This document shows positions 16,487-25,465 of a stretch of 42,992 bases of DNA, in pieces. The position numbers and the translations under genes are program-made. The DNA is taken from positions 1 through 42,992 of the forward strand of contig RZYG01000003.1 in assembly GCA_009930415.1 (NCBI GenBank). Reading direction: 5' to 3'. The DNA is from Spartobacteria bacterium (lineage in GTDB: Bacteria > Verrucomicrobiota > Kiritimatiellia > CAIQIC01 > Lenti-01). Below the pieces are notes generated by a model. The model was not told the origin of the DNA and searched no databases. It worked only from the letters and a program-made list of their open reading frames with translations. Position 1 is the first letter of the stretch. Each line of letters begins with the position of its first letter.

Positions 16487-19057
16487 ATGGCGAAGACACT
16501 GGTGATCGTGGAATCTCCCGCAAAGGCGAAGACCATCAACAAACTGCTGGGCAAGGATTACGTCGTGAAGGCCTCGATGGGCCACGTGCGCGACCTGCCG
16601 GAACGCGCGCTGGGCGTGGACGTGGAAAACGGCTTTGCGCCGCAATACGTGCCCATCAAGGGGCGCGCCAAGGTCCTCTCGGACCTGCAGGCGGCCGCCG
16701 CGAAAGTCGAACAGGTTTTTCTGGCACCCGACCCCGACCGCGAAGGGGAGGCCATCGCCTGGCATCTGCGCGAGGCGCTGCAAACCAAGGTGCCGGCCGA
16801 CAAGTTCCGCCGCGTGACCTACAACGAAATCACCGCCGCCGCGATCCGCAAGGCCTTTTCCCAGCCGGGCGAAATCAACCAGTTGCGGGTGGATAGCCAG
16901 CAGGCTCGCCGCATCCTGGACCGGGTGGTGGGCTACAAGGTCAGCCCGATGCTGTGGCGGCGCATTCCGGGCGCGTCGAGCGCCGGCCGCGTGCAGTCCG
17001 TGGCGCTGCGGCTCGTCTGCGAGCGCGAAAACGCCATCCGCGCTTTCCAGCCCGAACCGTACTGGATCCTGGGCGTTAAGGCCGCCAAGCGCGTGGATCC
17101 CCGCGCGCCGTTCACGGCCCATCTCGCCAAGGTCAACGGCGAGAAGGCCGAGATCAAAGACGAAGCGCTGGCCCAGCGGCTTTCGGCCGAACTGCAGGGC
17201 CGCGAGCTGCGCGTGGCCGATCTCATCGAAAAGACCATCCGCAAAAACGCGCCGCCGCCGTTCATCACCAGCAGCCTGCAGCAGGCGGCCAGCAGCGCGC
17301 TGGGTTTTTCGCCCTCGCGCACCATGCGCATCGCCCAGAAGCTCTACGAAGGCGTGGACCTCGGCCACGGCTCGGCCTCGGGCTTGATCACCTACATGCG
17401 CACCGACTCGTTTTCCATCGCGCAGGAAGCGCGCGAACAGGCCCGGGAATTCATCCTCAAGGAGCATGGCCCGGACTTCCTGCCCGAGACGCCCAACGTG
17501 TTCCGCAGCCGGTCGAGCGCTCAGGAAGCCCACGAGGCCATCCGGCCGACCGATCCGGCCCGCACGCCCGCGAGTCTCAAGGACGTGCTCGAGCGCGACG
17601 ACTGGCGGCTCTACGACCTGATCTGGCGGCGCTTCATGGCCAGCCAGATGGCGCCGGCCCGCATCGCCCAGCGCACCGCCGAAATCGAAGCCGTCGGCGC
17701 GGGCCCCGACACGTTCCAGTTCCGCGCCACGGCGTCGGACCTGACGTTCCCCGGCTTCATGCGGGTGTCCGGCCAGGAGCAGCGCAAGAAAGAAGAAGCC
17801 GAAGGCGAGAACGGCGACGAGGTGGAAAACCTGCCGCCGCTCGCGAAAGGCGAGGGCCTCGATGCCGTCGAATGGCTGAGCGATCGCAAGGAAACCCAGC
17901 CGCCGCCGCGTTTCACCGAAGCGTCGCTCGTGAAAGTGCTCGAAGAAAACGGCGTGGGCCGGCCGAGCACCTACGCCCAGATCATTTCGACCCTCCTGGC
18001 CCGCAAGTACGTCGACCGCGAAAAACGCGCCCTCGTGCCCACGCCGCTCGGGCTCAAGGTGTTCGACTTCCTGATCGCGAACCTCGACGCCCTCTTCGAC
18101 GTGCAGTTCACCGCCGGCATGGAAGAGCAGCTCGACGAAATCGAAGAGGGCAAGGTGGGCTGGACGGACATGCTCTCCGCGTTCTACGGCAAGTTCCAGG
18201 AATGGCTCGGCGCGGCGCGCGGGCCGGCCGCCGATTCCGCCGCGGTCGAAAAGATGCTGGCCGCCCTGTCCGCCGTCAAGGAGTGGCAGCCGCCGATGAA
18301 GCGCGGCACCAAGACGGTTTACAGCGACGAGAAATTCGTCGAATCCATTCGCCGCCAGGCCGCCGAAAAGAAGCGGCCCATCTCGGGCCGCCAGCAGGAT
18401 GCGCTGGCCCGGCTGGTTTTCCGCTACAAGGCGCAAATTCCGGCCGTGGAGACCCTGATCGCCGACCTCCAGCTGGCCGAGCCCGCCGGCGATGCGGAAA
18501 AAAACCAGCCGCCGCGCGAAGAAACGATCGGCAAGCTGGCGCTGCTCGAAAAAGTGGAGTTCGATCCGCCCCGCAAGTTCGGCAAGAAAGTGTACGACGA
18601 CCGCGAATTCTGCGACTCGCTTCGCAGCCAGGTGTCCGGCGGCAAGCGGCTTTCGCCCGCCCAGGTCGCCTATCTCGACAAGATCCTGCGCAAGTACGCC
18701 AAGCAGATTCCCGACTTCGACCGGCACGCGGAAGCGCTGGGCCTCGGCGCCGAGCCGGCCGCCCCGTCGGAAAGCCATCTCGGCGAAATCTTGGCCCTGT
18801 TCGACGGGGTGACGGAATGGCGGCCTGCCGCGACCCGCAAGGGCCGCACGTGGGACGACAAGGAATTCCTGGCCTCGCTGAAAGCCCAGTTCGCCCAGCG
18901 TCGCCAGTTGTCCTTCAAGCAGGTCGGCGCGCTCAAGCGGCTGGCGATGTTCTACGCCGCCCAGATTCCGGACTACGCCGGCGCCGTGCAGAAGTACGGC
19001 CTGCCGGAACCGCGCGCGCCCAAGAAGAGCGCGCCGCGGGACGAGAGCGAAGCCTAG
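16487..19057 (+). CDS. topA: DNA topoisomerase I with a repeat-type C-terminus
   Basis: The 856-residue type IA topoisomerase relaxes negative supercoils. The TOPRIM domain opens the protein (VIVESPAKAKTINKLLG, then PDPDREGEAIAWHL). The active-site tyrosine is Tyr303 in GLITYMRTDSFS. The catalytic core ends near residue 580. Bacterial TopA normally continues with tetracysteine zinc ribbons, but this protein has almost no cysteines after the core. Instead it has three related blocks of about 75-80 residues, starting near 589, 682 and 767. Each has an L-x3-(V/T)-x-(F/W) opening, a (Y/W)-(S/D)-D-(E/D/K)-x-(E/F) middle and a (Y/F)-x-(A/K)-Q-I-P ending. xerC/D follows 25 bases later. Confidence 0.95.
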   Translation: MAKTLVIVESPAKAKTINKLLGKDYVVKASMGHVRDLPERALGVDVENGFAPQYVPIKGRAKVLSDLQAAAAKVEQVFLAPDPDREGEAIAWHLREALQTKVPADKFRRVTYNEITAAAIRKAFSQPGEINQLRVDSQQARRILDRVVGYKVSPMLWRRIPGASSAGRVQSVALRLVCERENAIRAFQPEPYWILGVKAAKRVDPRAPFTAHLAKVNGEKAEIKDEALAQRLSAELQGRELRVADLIEKTIRKNAPPPFITSSLQQAASSALGFSPSRTMRIAQKLYEGVDLGHGSASGLITYMRTDSFSIAQEAREQAREFILKEHGPDFLPETPNVFRSRSSAQEAHEAIRPTDPARTPASLKDVLERDDWRLYDLIWRRFMASQMAPARIAQRTAEIEAVGAGPDTFQFRATASDLTFPGFMRVSGQEQRKKEEAEGENGDEVENLPPLAKGEGLDAVEWLSDRKETQPPPRFTEASLVKVLEENGVGRPSTYAQIISTLLARKYVDREKRALVPTPLGLKVFDFLIANLDALFDVQFTAGMEEQLDEIEEGKVGWTDMLSAFYGKFQEWLGAARGPAADSAAVEKMLAALSAVKEWQPPMKRGTKTVYSDEKFVESIRRQAAEKKRPISGRQQDALARLVFRYKAQIPAVETLIADLQLAEPAGDAEKNQPPREETIGKLALLEKVEFDPPRKFGKKVYDDREFCDSLRSQVSGGKRLSPAQVAYLDKILRKYAKQIPDFDRHAEALGLGAEPAAPSESHLGEILALFDGVTEWRPAATRKGRTWDDKEFLASLKAQFAQRRQLSFKQVGALKRLAMFYAAQIPDYAGAVQKYGLPEPRAPKKSAPRDESEA

Positions 19058-19082
19058 CCTTCCCGAACGGGAGTCGCTCGCC

Positions 19083-20111
19083 ATGGCCGATTCGTTCTTC
19101 CTGCGCGGCCGCACCGCCGCCGACGCGTCTGCGCCGGCCGTGGCCGGCGCGGTCGCGGACGATCCGGCCGTGGCGCAGTTCATCCGGCACCTGCGAGGCG
19201 AGCGCAATGCGTCGGACCACACCTTGAGCGCCTATCTGGGGGATCTCCGCCAGTTCTGCGAACAGGTGTGGGGCGCGGACGCCAAACCGCCGTACCCGTG
19301 GAAATCGCCGGACCGCTTCACGGCGCGCCGGTTCCTGGCCTCGTTCCAGAAGGCGGGATTGGCGCCGGCGACCGCCAGCCGCAAGATGTCCAGCCTGCGG
19401 TCGTTTTTCCGCTTCCTCGTGCGCGAAGAGCTGGTGAAGAACAATCCGTTTTCCGGCCTGCAGCAGCCCAAGGCGCGGCGGCGGCTGCCGCAAGTCCTGA
19501 GCCGCGATGAAGTTTTGCGGCTGCTGGATGCCCCGGCGCGCCTGCGGGCAGCGGCGCAGGCGCAAGAACGGCCCGGCTCGGGGGCCTTCGCCGACTACGC
19601 CGCCTTGCGCGACGCGGCGATCCTCGAATTGTTCTACAGCACGGGCATGCGCATCGCGGAACTGTGCGGGTTGACCGAGGCGCGGCTCGACCTGCTCTCC
19701 GGCACGGCGCTCGTGCGCGGCAAGGGCAAGAAGGAGCGCCTCTGTCCGATCGGCCGGCCCGCGGCGGCGGCTCTGCAGGCGGCTCTGGACGCCCGCGACG
19801 CCTGGCTCGCGGCGCAAGGCGCCGGCCGGCGCGCGCCGCATCTGTTCGTCAACCGGTGGGGCGGGCCGCTGACGCCGCGGTCGGTGGAGCGGTCGCTGAA
19901 GAAGTTTCTGGCGGCGGCCGGACTGGACCCGGCCATCACCCCGCACGCCCTGCGGCACAGCTTCGCCACGCATCTGCTCGATGCCGGCGCGGACCTGCGC
20001 AGCGTGCAGGAACTGCTGGGCCACGCGAGCCTTTCGACCACCCAGATCTACACCCACGTCAGCGTGGAAAAACTCAAGGAAGAATACGGCAAGGCCCATC
20101 CCCGGGCCTGA
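19083..20111 (+). CDS. xerC: Tyrosine recombinase XerC/XerD
   Basis: The 342-residue site-specific recombinase resolves chromosome dimers at dif. The N-terminal SAM-like domain is about 40-130. The catalytic residues are visible: Arg in STGMRIAELCGL, Lys in GKGKKERLCPIG, His-x2-Arg in PHALRHSFATHLLD, His in LLGHASLSTTQIY, and nucleophile Tyr323. It is somewhat longer than the usual 300 residues because of a 30-residue N-terminal extension and an alanine-rich insert before the catalytic domain. XerC and XerD cannot be told apart from sequence alone. Its position after dprA and topA is typical of a chromosomal xerC, not of a mobile integrase. Confidence 0.88.
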   Translation: MADSFFLRGRTAADASAPAVAGAVADDPAVAQFIRHLRGERNASDHTLSAYLGDLRQFCEQVWGADAKPPYPWKSPDRFTARRFLASFQKAGLAPATASRKMSSLRSFFRFLVREELVKNNPFSGLQQPKARRRLPQVLSRDEVLRLLDAPARLRAAAQAQERPGSGAFADYAALRDAAILELFYSTGMRIAELCGLTEARLDLLSGTALVRGKGKKERLCPIGRPAAAALQAALDARDAWLAAQGAGRRAPHLFVNRWGGPLTPRSVERSLKKFLAAAGLDPAITPHALRHSFATHLLDAGADLRSVQELLGHASLSTTQIYTHVSVEKLKEEYGKAHPRA

Positions 20112-20134
20112 ATCCGCTGAACAGGAGAACCGAA

Positions 20135-20692
20135 ATGAGCAAAAAGAACGTCTGCGTGCTGATTGCCGACGGCACGGAAGAAATGGAAGCCGTCATCGTC
20201 GTCGACGTCCTGCGGCGCGCAGGCATCGGCGTTTTTCTGGCGGGCGTCGGCGACAGCCGGCTGGTGACGACCTCGCGCGGCGTGCGCATCGCGCCCGACG
20301 GCGCGTGGGATCCGGGCGAAGACATGCGTTTCGACGCCCTCGTCGTGCCGGGCGGCATCGGCGGGGCGGAAACCATGCGCGCGGATGCCGGCGTCCAGCA
20401 GGGCATCAACGATTTCCTGACGGCCGGCAAGCTCGTCGCGGCGATCTGCGCGGGGCCGACGGTCCTGCAGGCCGCCGGCGTGCTGGCGAACAAGACCTAC
20501 ACCAGCCATCCAAGCTGCCGCGAAGAACTGACGGTCGGCACCTGGGTGGATCAACCCGTCGTGCGCGACGGACAGATCTTGACGAGCCAGGCGCCCGGCA
20601 CGGCCTTTGCGTTCGCGCTCGCGCTGGTCGAGACGCTGGATGGCGCCGAAACGGCCCGGCGCGTGGCGACCGGCATGCTTTATCGGGATTGA
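20135..20692 (+). CDS. DJ-1/PfpI family protein (YajL-like)
   Basis: The 185-residue cytoplasmic protein has the DJ-1 fold. The conserved acidic residue lies in ADGTEEMEAVIVVDVLRRAG. The reactive cysteine is in the nucleophile elbow of AAICAGPTVLQAAG, followed by the His of TYTSHPSCR. Family members act as chaperones or glyoxalase/deglycase-like stress proteins. The assignment to YajL/ThiJ rather than PfpI protease rests on length and the EEMEA motif. A ribosome site (AGGAG) precedes ATG 20135. The methyltransferase gene starts eight bases after the stop. Confidence 0.87.
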   Translation: MSKKNVCVLIADGTEEMEAVIVVDVLRRAGIGVFLAGVGDSRLVTTSRGVRIAPDGAWDPGEDMRFDALVVPGGIGGAETMRADAGVQQGINDFLTAGKLVAAICAGPTVLQAAGVLANKTYTSHPSCREELTVGTWVDQPVVRDGQILTSQAPGTAFAFALALVETLDGAETARRVATGMLYRD

Positions 20693-20699
20693 TTCCGGC

Positions 20700-21278
20700 A
20701 TGCCGCAGGATTTCGCCATTCCGTCGGCGCTCGAACGCGTGCCCGTGCCGTTCGAAGTGGGCGACCTGCCCGTGCCGCGGTTCGTGGATGCCTTTTTGGC
20801 GGACGCCGAAGACCGCGCGGAGGAATACGGCGACCGGCCCGGCGGCGGCCTGTTCGTTCCGGGCGACGTCCGAACCGTTTTCCAGGTCCTGCAATGGCTG
20901 TTGCGGACAGGTGGCCTGGCGCGCGGCGCGGCGTTCCTGGAGTGGGGCAGCGGGCAGGGGTTGGCGACGATCCTCGCCGCCCTGCTGGGCTACGACGCCT
21001 GCGGCGTGGAAATCGACGAAAAGCTCTTGCGCGAATCCCGCGAACTGGCCGCGCGCTACGACGTGCGCGCGCGCTTCGAGCACGGCACCTACGACGCCGC
21101 CAAGCCCGGGCTGAAGGTTTTCACGGCTAAGCGCCGCGCGGCGGTCTACGTCTATCCGTGGCCTGGCGAAGAGCCGTTCTTCCTCGACCTGTTCGCGGCC
21201 ACCGCCGAACCCGGCGCCTGGCTGCTGATGGGCCTCGGACCCGAAGACGTCCGCCTGTATCGCAAGAAAGGGGCCTGA
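20700..21278 (+). CDS. Class I SAM-dependent methyltransferase of unknown substrate
   Basis: The 192-residue protein has the SAM-binding motif I FLEWGSGQGLATILAALLG followed by the acidic post-I motif GVEIDEKLL. The N-terminal part (VFQVLQWLLRTGGLARG) matches small stand-alone methyltransferases. No substrate-specific domain is visible. The start ATG 20700 follows the DJ-1 gene stop by seven bases, and queH starts three bases after its own stop, so the three are probably one transcript. Confidence 0.78.
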   Translation: MPQDFAIPSALERVPVPFEVGDLPVPRFVDAFLADAEDRAEEYGDRPGGGLFVPGDVRTVFQVLQWLLRTGGLARGAAFLEWGSGQGLATILAALLGYDACGVEIDEKLLRESRELAARYDVRARFEHGTYDAAKPGLKVFTAKRRAAVYVYPWPGEEPFFLDLFAATAEPGAWLLMGLGPEDVRLYRKKGA

Positions 21279-21281
21279 GCC

Positions 21282-21845
21282 GTGGAACGCATCCTGATCC
21301 ATGCCTGCTGCGCGCATTGCCTCGGCAAAACGCTGGCGGGCTTGAAAGCGGAACCGGTCGCCTACGAACCGACGATTTTCTGGGGCAATCCGAACATCCA
21401 TCCGCTGATCGAATGGCGCCGCCGGCTGAAGGCGGTGAAGATGCTGGCGGAGCGCGCGCACCTGCCGCTGATCGCCGACGAAACCTACGGACTGGTGGAA
21501 TTCTGCCGCGCGGTGCACGGCCACGAAGCCGTGCCCGAGCGCTGCGCGCGGTGCTACGCCCTGCGCCTCGGCCGCGCGGCGCAGGTCGCGCGCGACGCCG
21601 GTTGCCGGGTCTTCACTTCCACGCTCGTCACCAGCCGGCACCAGGACCACGACCTGATCCGCGCCGCGGGCGAGGCCGCCGCCCAAGCCGCCGGAGTGGA
21701 ATTCCTTTATCGCGACTGGCGCGCCGCCGAAGCGGACGAAAAACTCGTGCAGATGCTCTACCACCAGCAATACTGCGGCTGCGTCTTCAGCGAATTCGAC
21801 CGCTTCAAGGACACGAAAACCCACCTCTGGCCGCCGCCGGCCTGA
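21282..21845 (+). CDS. queH: Epoxyqueuosine reductase QueH
   Basis: The 187-residue protein (formerly DUF208) performs the last step of queuosine tRNA modification, reducing epoxyqueuosine in tRNA to queuosine. It is the cobalamin-independent alternative to QueG. The family cysteines are present: vicinal CC in IHACCAHC, the CxxC of ERCARCYALRLGRAA, and YCGCVFSE near the C-terminus, ligands of the iron-sulfur and partner metal sites. The start is GTG 21282, three bases after the upstream stop. No other queuosine gene lies in the window. Confidence 0.92.
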   Translation: MERILIHACCAHCLGKTLAGLKAEPVAYEPTIFWGNPNIHPLIEWRRRLKAVKMLAERAHLPLIADETYGLVEFCRAVHGHEAVPERCARCYALRLGRAAQVARDAGCRVFTSTLVTSRHQDHDLIRAAGEAAAQAAGVEFLYRDWRAAEADEKLVQMLYHQQYCGCVFSEFDRFKDTKTHLWPPPA

Positions 21846-21849
21846 GGCG

Positions 21850-21875
21850 GTCCCCCCGCGTTTTCCGAGGGGGAC
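21850..21875 (+). terminator. Possible terminator hairpin after queH
   Basis: GTCCCCC (21850-21856) and GGGGGAC (21869-21875) form a 7-bp GC stem with a 12-base loop, five bases past the queH stop. There is no following T-run, so it may stall polymerase only weakly. Confidence 0.4.
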
Positions 21876-21945
21876 GGCCACGTGCCGCCGGTCGGGCGAG
21901 GCAAGGCCGGGCGGAAGAAAAAGTCTCTTCAATAAAACTTCGGCG

Positions 21946-21973
21946 TTTCATTCGGCGTGGAAGCCGGTATACT
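21946..21973 (+). promoter_or_regulatory. Promoter of the dehydratase/radical SAM operon
   Basis: TTTCAT (21946-21951) and TATACT (21968-21973) are 16 bases apart, in a stretch visibly richer in A/T than its surroundings. The transcript would start near 21980, about 34 bases before ATG 22014. It would drive the whole run to 28245, whose genes are overlapping or close together. Confidence 0.5.
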
Positions 21974-22013
21974 CCATCGAAATGGGCCCGTACGGCATGA
22001 CGGGCCGAAAACC

Positions 22014-23915
22014 ATGTTCCACCAATTCAAAAACCGGAATTTCTACGTCATCCTGAGCGGCGACCTGATCCTCTTCGCCGCGTCTTTGATCCTCGCCTAT
22101 GGCCTGCGGTTTTCCCTGGATATCCCGGCGAAGGACTGGGCCCGCATCGGTTTTTTGCTGCCGTTCCTGCTGCCGACCAAGGCCGTGGTCTTTTTCTTGA
22201 CCGGCGTTTATCGCGGCATGTGGCGCTATACCAGCGTCCCGGACGCCCTCCGCCTGGTCAAGGCGTCGGTGCTGGCCACTTTGACCGTCATGACGGCTCT
22301 GACGTTGCTCCAGCAGTTCTACGGCTATTCCCGCTCCGTGTTCCTCGCGGATTGCATTTTCACGGTATTCTTCTGCGGCGGGTTCCGGTTGGCCATCCGG
22401 GTCCTGGGCACGAACAAGCGCGCCATGCTCAAGTATTGGGATCGGGACGACGACGACGGTTTGCCGGTGCGCCACCGGCGGCTGATGATCGTCGGCGCGG
22501 GCGACGCGGCGGCCAACATCATCCGCGAAATCCAAGGCAACCGCCGGTCGGAGTACGAAGTGGTGGCGTGCATCGACGACGACCATCGCAAGCACGGCCA
22601 GACGCTGCTCGACGTGCCCGTGCGGGGCTCGATCGAGCGGTTGCCGTATTTCGTGAACCGCTTCCAGGCCGATGAAATCCTGATCGCGATGCCGTCGGTG
22701 GTCGGCGCAGACATGCGGCGGATCGTCGCGGCGTGCAAGGCCTCGGGCTTGCCGTTCAAAACCCTGCCGATGCTGGAAGCGCTGGTGGACGGCAAAGTGA
22801 CGGTCAACGACGTCCGCGAAGTGCGCTACGAGGACATCCTCGGGCGGGCGCCGGTCCAGATGGATTATGCCGGGATCGGCAGCTGTCTCGCGAACAAGAC
22901 CGTGGCCGTGACCGGAGCCGGCGGTTCCATCGGCTCGGAACTGTGCCGGCAGATCCTGCGCTTCAAACCGGCGGCGCTGGTGCTGATCGAAGCCAACGAA
23001 TTCAATCTCTATCGGATCGAGCGGGAACTGCTGGCCGACCGCCACGCGGGCGTGCTGCGCGTCGTGTTGGGCCGGGTGCAGGATCGCGCGCTGATGGCGA
23101 ACGTCTTCGACAAATACCGGCCCCAGGCCGTGTTCCACGCCGCGGCCTGCAAGCACGTGCCGATGGTGGAGACCAATCCCTGGGAAGGCATCGCCAACAA
23201 CGTGATCGGCAGCCAAGTGCTGATGGACGTGGCGGAGGAGTACGGCGTCGAGCGGTTCGTGCAGGTCTCGACGGACAAGGCGGTGCGGCCGACGAACGTC
23301 ATGGGCGCCAGCAAGCGCGTGGCCGAGATCGCGCTGCAGTCGCGCGTTCCCGGCAAGACCCGGTTCATGGCGGTGCGGTTCGGCAACGTGCTGGGCTCTT
23401 CGGGCTCGGTGATTCCGTTGTTTCGCAAGCAGATCCACTCCGGCGGACCGGTGACGGTGACGCATCCGGAAATGACCCGCTACTTCATGATGATTCCCGA
23501 AGCCTGCCAATTGATCCTGCAGGCGGGCGCGATGGGCACCGGGGGCGAGATCTTCATTCTGGAAATGGGCACGCCGGTCAGGATTGCCGACATGGCCCGC
23601 GACATGATCCGGCTGTCCGGCAAGGTGCCCGACCAGGACGTCCAGATCGTCTACACCGGCCTGCGGCCCGGAGAGAAGCTCTACGAAGAACTCATCACGC
23701 AGGGCGAAGGCATCGTGGCGACGGCGCACGAGAAAATCATGGTGCTCAAGCGGGACGGGCATCGGGCGGACTCCGCGCAACCGGACCAAAAAGTCCGGGG
23801 ACAGATCGACCGGCTGGCGGCGGCGGCGGCCACTTTCGAGCCCGAACGGATCAAGGCCGCGCTCAAGGAAATCGTGCCCGAATACGCGCCGGCCAATCCC
23901 TCCGCGCCGGCATGA
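22014..23915 (+). CDS. Membrane nucleotide-sugar 4,6-dehydratase (CapD/WbpM/PglF type)
   Basis: The 633-residue protein has four N-terminal membrane segments (about 10-120) and a first Rossmann-like CoA-binding domain (LMIVGAGDAAANIIREI). The catalytic SDR domain follows (VAVTGAGGSIGSELCRQIL). The active-site region STDKAVRPTNVMGASKR has Met in place of the usual SDR Tyr, as in WbpM and PglF, which dehydrate UDP-GlcNAc to the 4-keto-6-deoxy sugar for surface glycans. ATG 22014 starts just before the first membrane segment. The stop overlaps the start of the radical SAM gene (ATGA), tying a glycan-type enzyme to a peptide-modification cassette. Confidence 0.92.
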   Translation: MFHQFKNRNFYVILSGDLILFAASLILAYGLRFSLDIPAKDWARIGFLLPFLLPTKAVVFFLTGVYRGMWRYTSVPDALRLVKASVLATLTVMTALTLLQQFYGYSRSVFLADCIFTVFFCGGFRLAIRVLGTNKRAMLKYWDRDDDDGLPVRHRRLMIVGAGDAAANIIREIQGNRRSEYEVVACIDDDHRKHGQTLLDVPVRGSIERLPYFVNRFQADEILIAMPSVVGADMRRIVAACKASGLPFKTLPMLEALVDGKVTVNDVREVRYEDILGRAPVQMDYAGIGSCLANKTVAVTGAGGSIGSELCRQILRFKPAALVLIEANEFNLYRIERELLADRHAGVLRVVLGRVQDRALMANVFDKYRPQAVFHAAACKHVPMVETNPWEGIANNVIGSQVLMDVAEEYGVERFVQVSTDKAVRPTNVMGASKRVAEIALQSRVPGKTRFMAVRFGNVLGSSGSVIPLFRKQIHSGGPVTVTHPEMTRYFMMIPEACQLILQAGAMGTGGEIFILEMGTPVRIADMARDMIRLSGKVPDQDVQIVYTGLRPGEKLYEELITQGEGIVATAHEKIMVLKRDGHRADSAQPDQKVRGQIDRLAAAAATFEPERIKAALKEIVPEYAPANPSAPA

Positions 23916-25465
23916 CGCCCGACCATTCCACGCCGCTTTTCTGGGACCGGATGCCGCAAGTTTCCGCCTGCCGCGAGGGGGTCCACCTCGTCTTGTTCGA
24001 TCCCGATTGCGCGCGCGAAAAAGTCGTCAACCGCGCCGGTGCCGCCGTCTGGGAGGCCATGAATGGGGCGGCGCGGACGGAAGACCTCGCCGCGGCGTTG
24101 GCACGGCACTTCGACATCGCGCCGACGGACGAACTCAGCGCCGATGCCTGCGCGTTCGCGGAGGAACTGTTGCGCGACGGTTTTGCCAAGGCCATGCCCG
24201 CGCCGCGGGCAACGCCGCGAACGGCGGAGAACTATTCCTGGCTCCACGAGGCCCCGCGCAGTTTCGATTTGTCCCTGACCGGCCGTTGCAACCTGCGTTG
24301 CGCCTACTGCTTCTACGCCGACGAAATGGCCGGGCGCCGCGATTTGCCGGCGGAACGCTGGCTGGCTTTTTTCCGCGAACTGGACGGCTTGGCCGTGCGC
24401 AGCCTGACGCTCAGCGGCGGCGAACTCTTCATGCGGCCGGATCTGTGGGAGTTGCTCGACGGAATCGTGGACGCGCGCATGCGCTATACGATCCTGACCA
24501 ACGGGACGCTGCTGACGGAAGACGTCCTCGCGCAGCTGGATCAGGCGCATCGGCGGCGGCGGTTGACCATGGTCCAGGTGTCCATCGACGGTTCTTGCGC
24601 GGAAATCCACGATGCGTCGCGCGGCAAAGGGAGTTTCGACAAGGCCATTCGCGGCTTGCGTCTGCTGAAAGCGGCGGGCTTCCCCGCGACGGCCCGCGTC
24701 ACGGTCAACCGGCACAACGTCGGCGATCTGGAAAACGTGTTCCGGCTGCTGCTGGACGACGTCGGTTTGGCGCGGGTCGGCACGAACGACGCGATGCCGA
24801 TGGGCACCGGCTGCGCGCGGCGGGAAGACATCGTCCTCTTGCCCGAGCAGCGGCCGGAGGCGATGCGGACGCTCGTGGAACTGGAGCGGCGCTATCCCGG
24901 CCGCATCCAGGCCTCCGCGGGATCGCTGGCCCTGTGGCACATGTTCCGGGAGATGGAAGAAGCGAAGGCCACCGGAAAGAAAACCCGGCGCTGGAAAATG
25001 GGCAGCCTCTCGTCCTGCGGCTGCATGTTCGCGAAGCTGGCGGTGCACCACGACGGGATGATCGTGCCGTGCAACATGCTGGCCGCCGCCGCATTGGGCA
25101 CCATCGGCGAGACGTCGATCCGCCGCATCTGGCAGGACCATCCGCTGCTGAAGGAAATGCGCGGGCGCGGCGCGATCCCGATGGACCAGGTGCCCGGCTG
25201 CGCCGGTTGCGAGTGGGGGCCGTACTGCAGCGGCGGCTGCCCCGCGGCCGAATACACGCGGACCGGCGAGATGAACGTGGCGAATCCGGAGTGCTGTTAT
25301 CGCAAGTTTCTTCAGGAGACAGGAGACAGGGGACAGGAGGCAGTCGGGCAAAAGAGTCAGGGGGCAGGAGACAGGGGACAGGGAACGGGAGGCAGTCGGG
25401 CAAAAGAGACAGGAGACAGGGGACAGGAGACAGTGGGAGGAGTAGACAATGGCGCAGACGGTTAA
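23912..25465 (+). CDS. scmE: Radical SAM/SPASM protein with N-terminal PqqD-like domain, ScmE-like
   Basis: A PqqD-like winged-helix domain (about 15-90) precedes a radical SAM domain with the [4Fe-4S] triad Cys126, Cys130 and Cys133 (CNLRCAYC), then TLSGGELFMR and VQVSIDGS. A SPASM domain with further cysteines (SCGCMFAKL, VPCNMLA, CAGCEWGPYCSGGCPA) ends the fold near residue 465. The sequence style (CFYADEM, MRYTILTNGTLL, SIDGSCAEIHDASRGKGSF) resembles ScmE of SynChlorMet cassettes. These are thought to modify a ribosomal peptide or related substrate, unproven. The last 50 or so residues (ETGDRGQ repeats) are encoded by GACAGG repeats and are not part of the fold. The fused PqqD domain could present the substrate. 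Confidence 0.85.
   Translation: MTPDHSTPLFWDRMPQVSACREGVHLVLFDPDCAREKVVNRAGAAVWEAMNGAARTEDLAAALARHFDIAPTDELSADACAFAEELLRDGFAKAMPAPRATPRTAENYSWLHEAPRSFDLSLTGRCNLRCAYCFYADEMAGRRDLPAERWLAFFRELDGLAVRSLTLSGGELFMRPDLWELLDGIVDARMRYTILTNGTLLTEDVLAQLDQAHRRRRLTMVQVSIDGSCAEIHDASRGKGSFDKAIRGLRLLKAAGFPATARVTVNRHNVGDLENVFRLLLDDVGLARVGTNDAMPMGTGCARREDIVLLPEQRPEAMRTLVELERRYPGRIQASAGSLALWHMFREMEEAKATGKKTRRWKMGSLSSCGCMFAKLAVHHDGMIVPCNMLAAAALGTIGETSIRRIWQDHPLLKEMRGRGAIPMDQVPGCAGCEWGPYCSGGCPAAEYTRTGEMNVANPECCYRKFLQETGDRGQEAVGQKSQGAGDRGQGTGGSRAKETGDRGQETVGGVDNGADG

Noticed and set aside
19083-20111. Integrase of a genomic island
   Set aside because: Position after dprA and topA, and the XerC/D-type sequence, fit a housekeeping recombinase; there is no tRNA or attachment site beside it.
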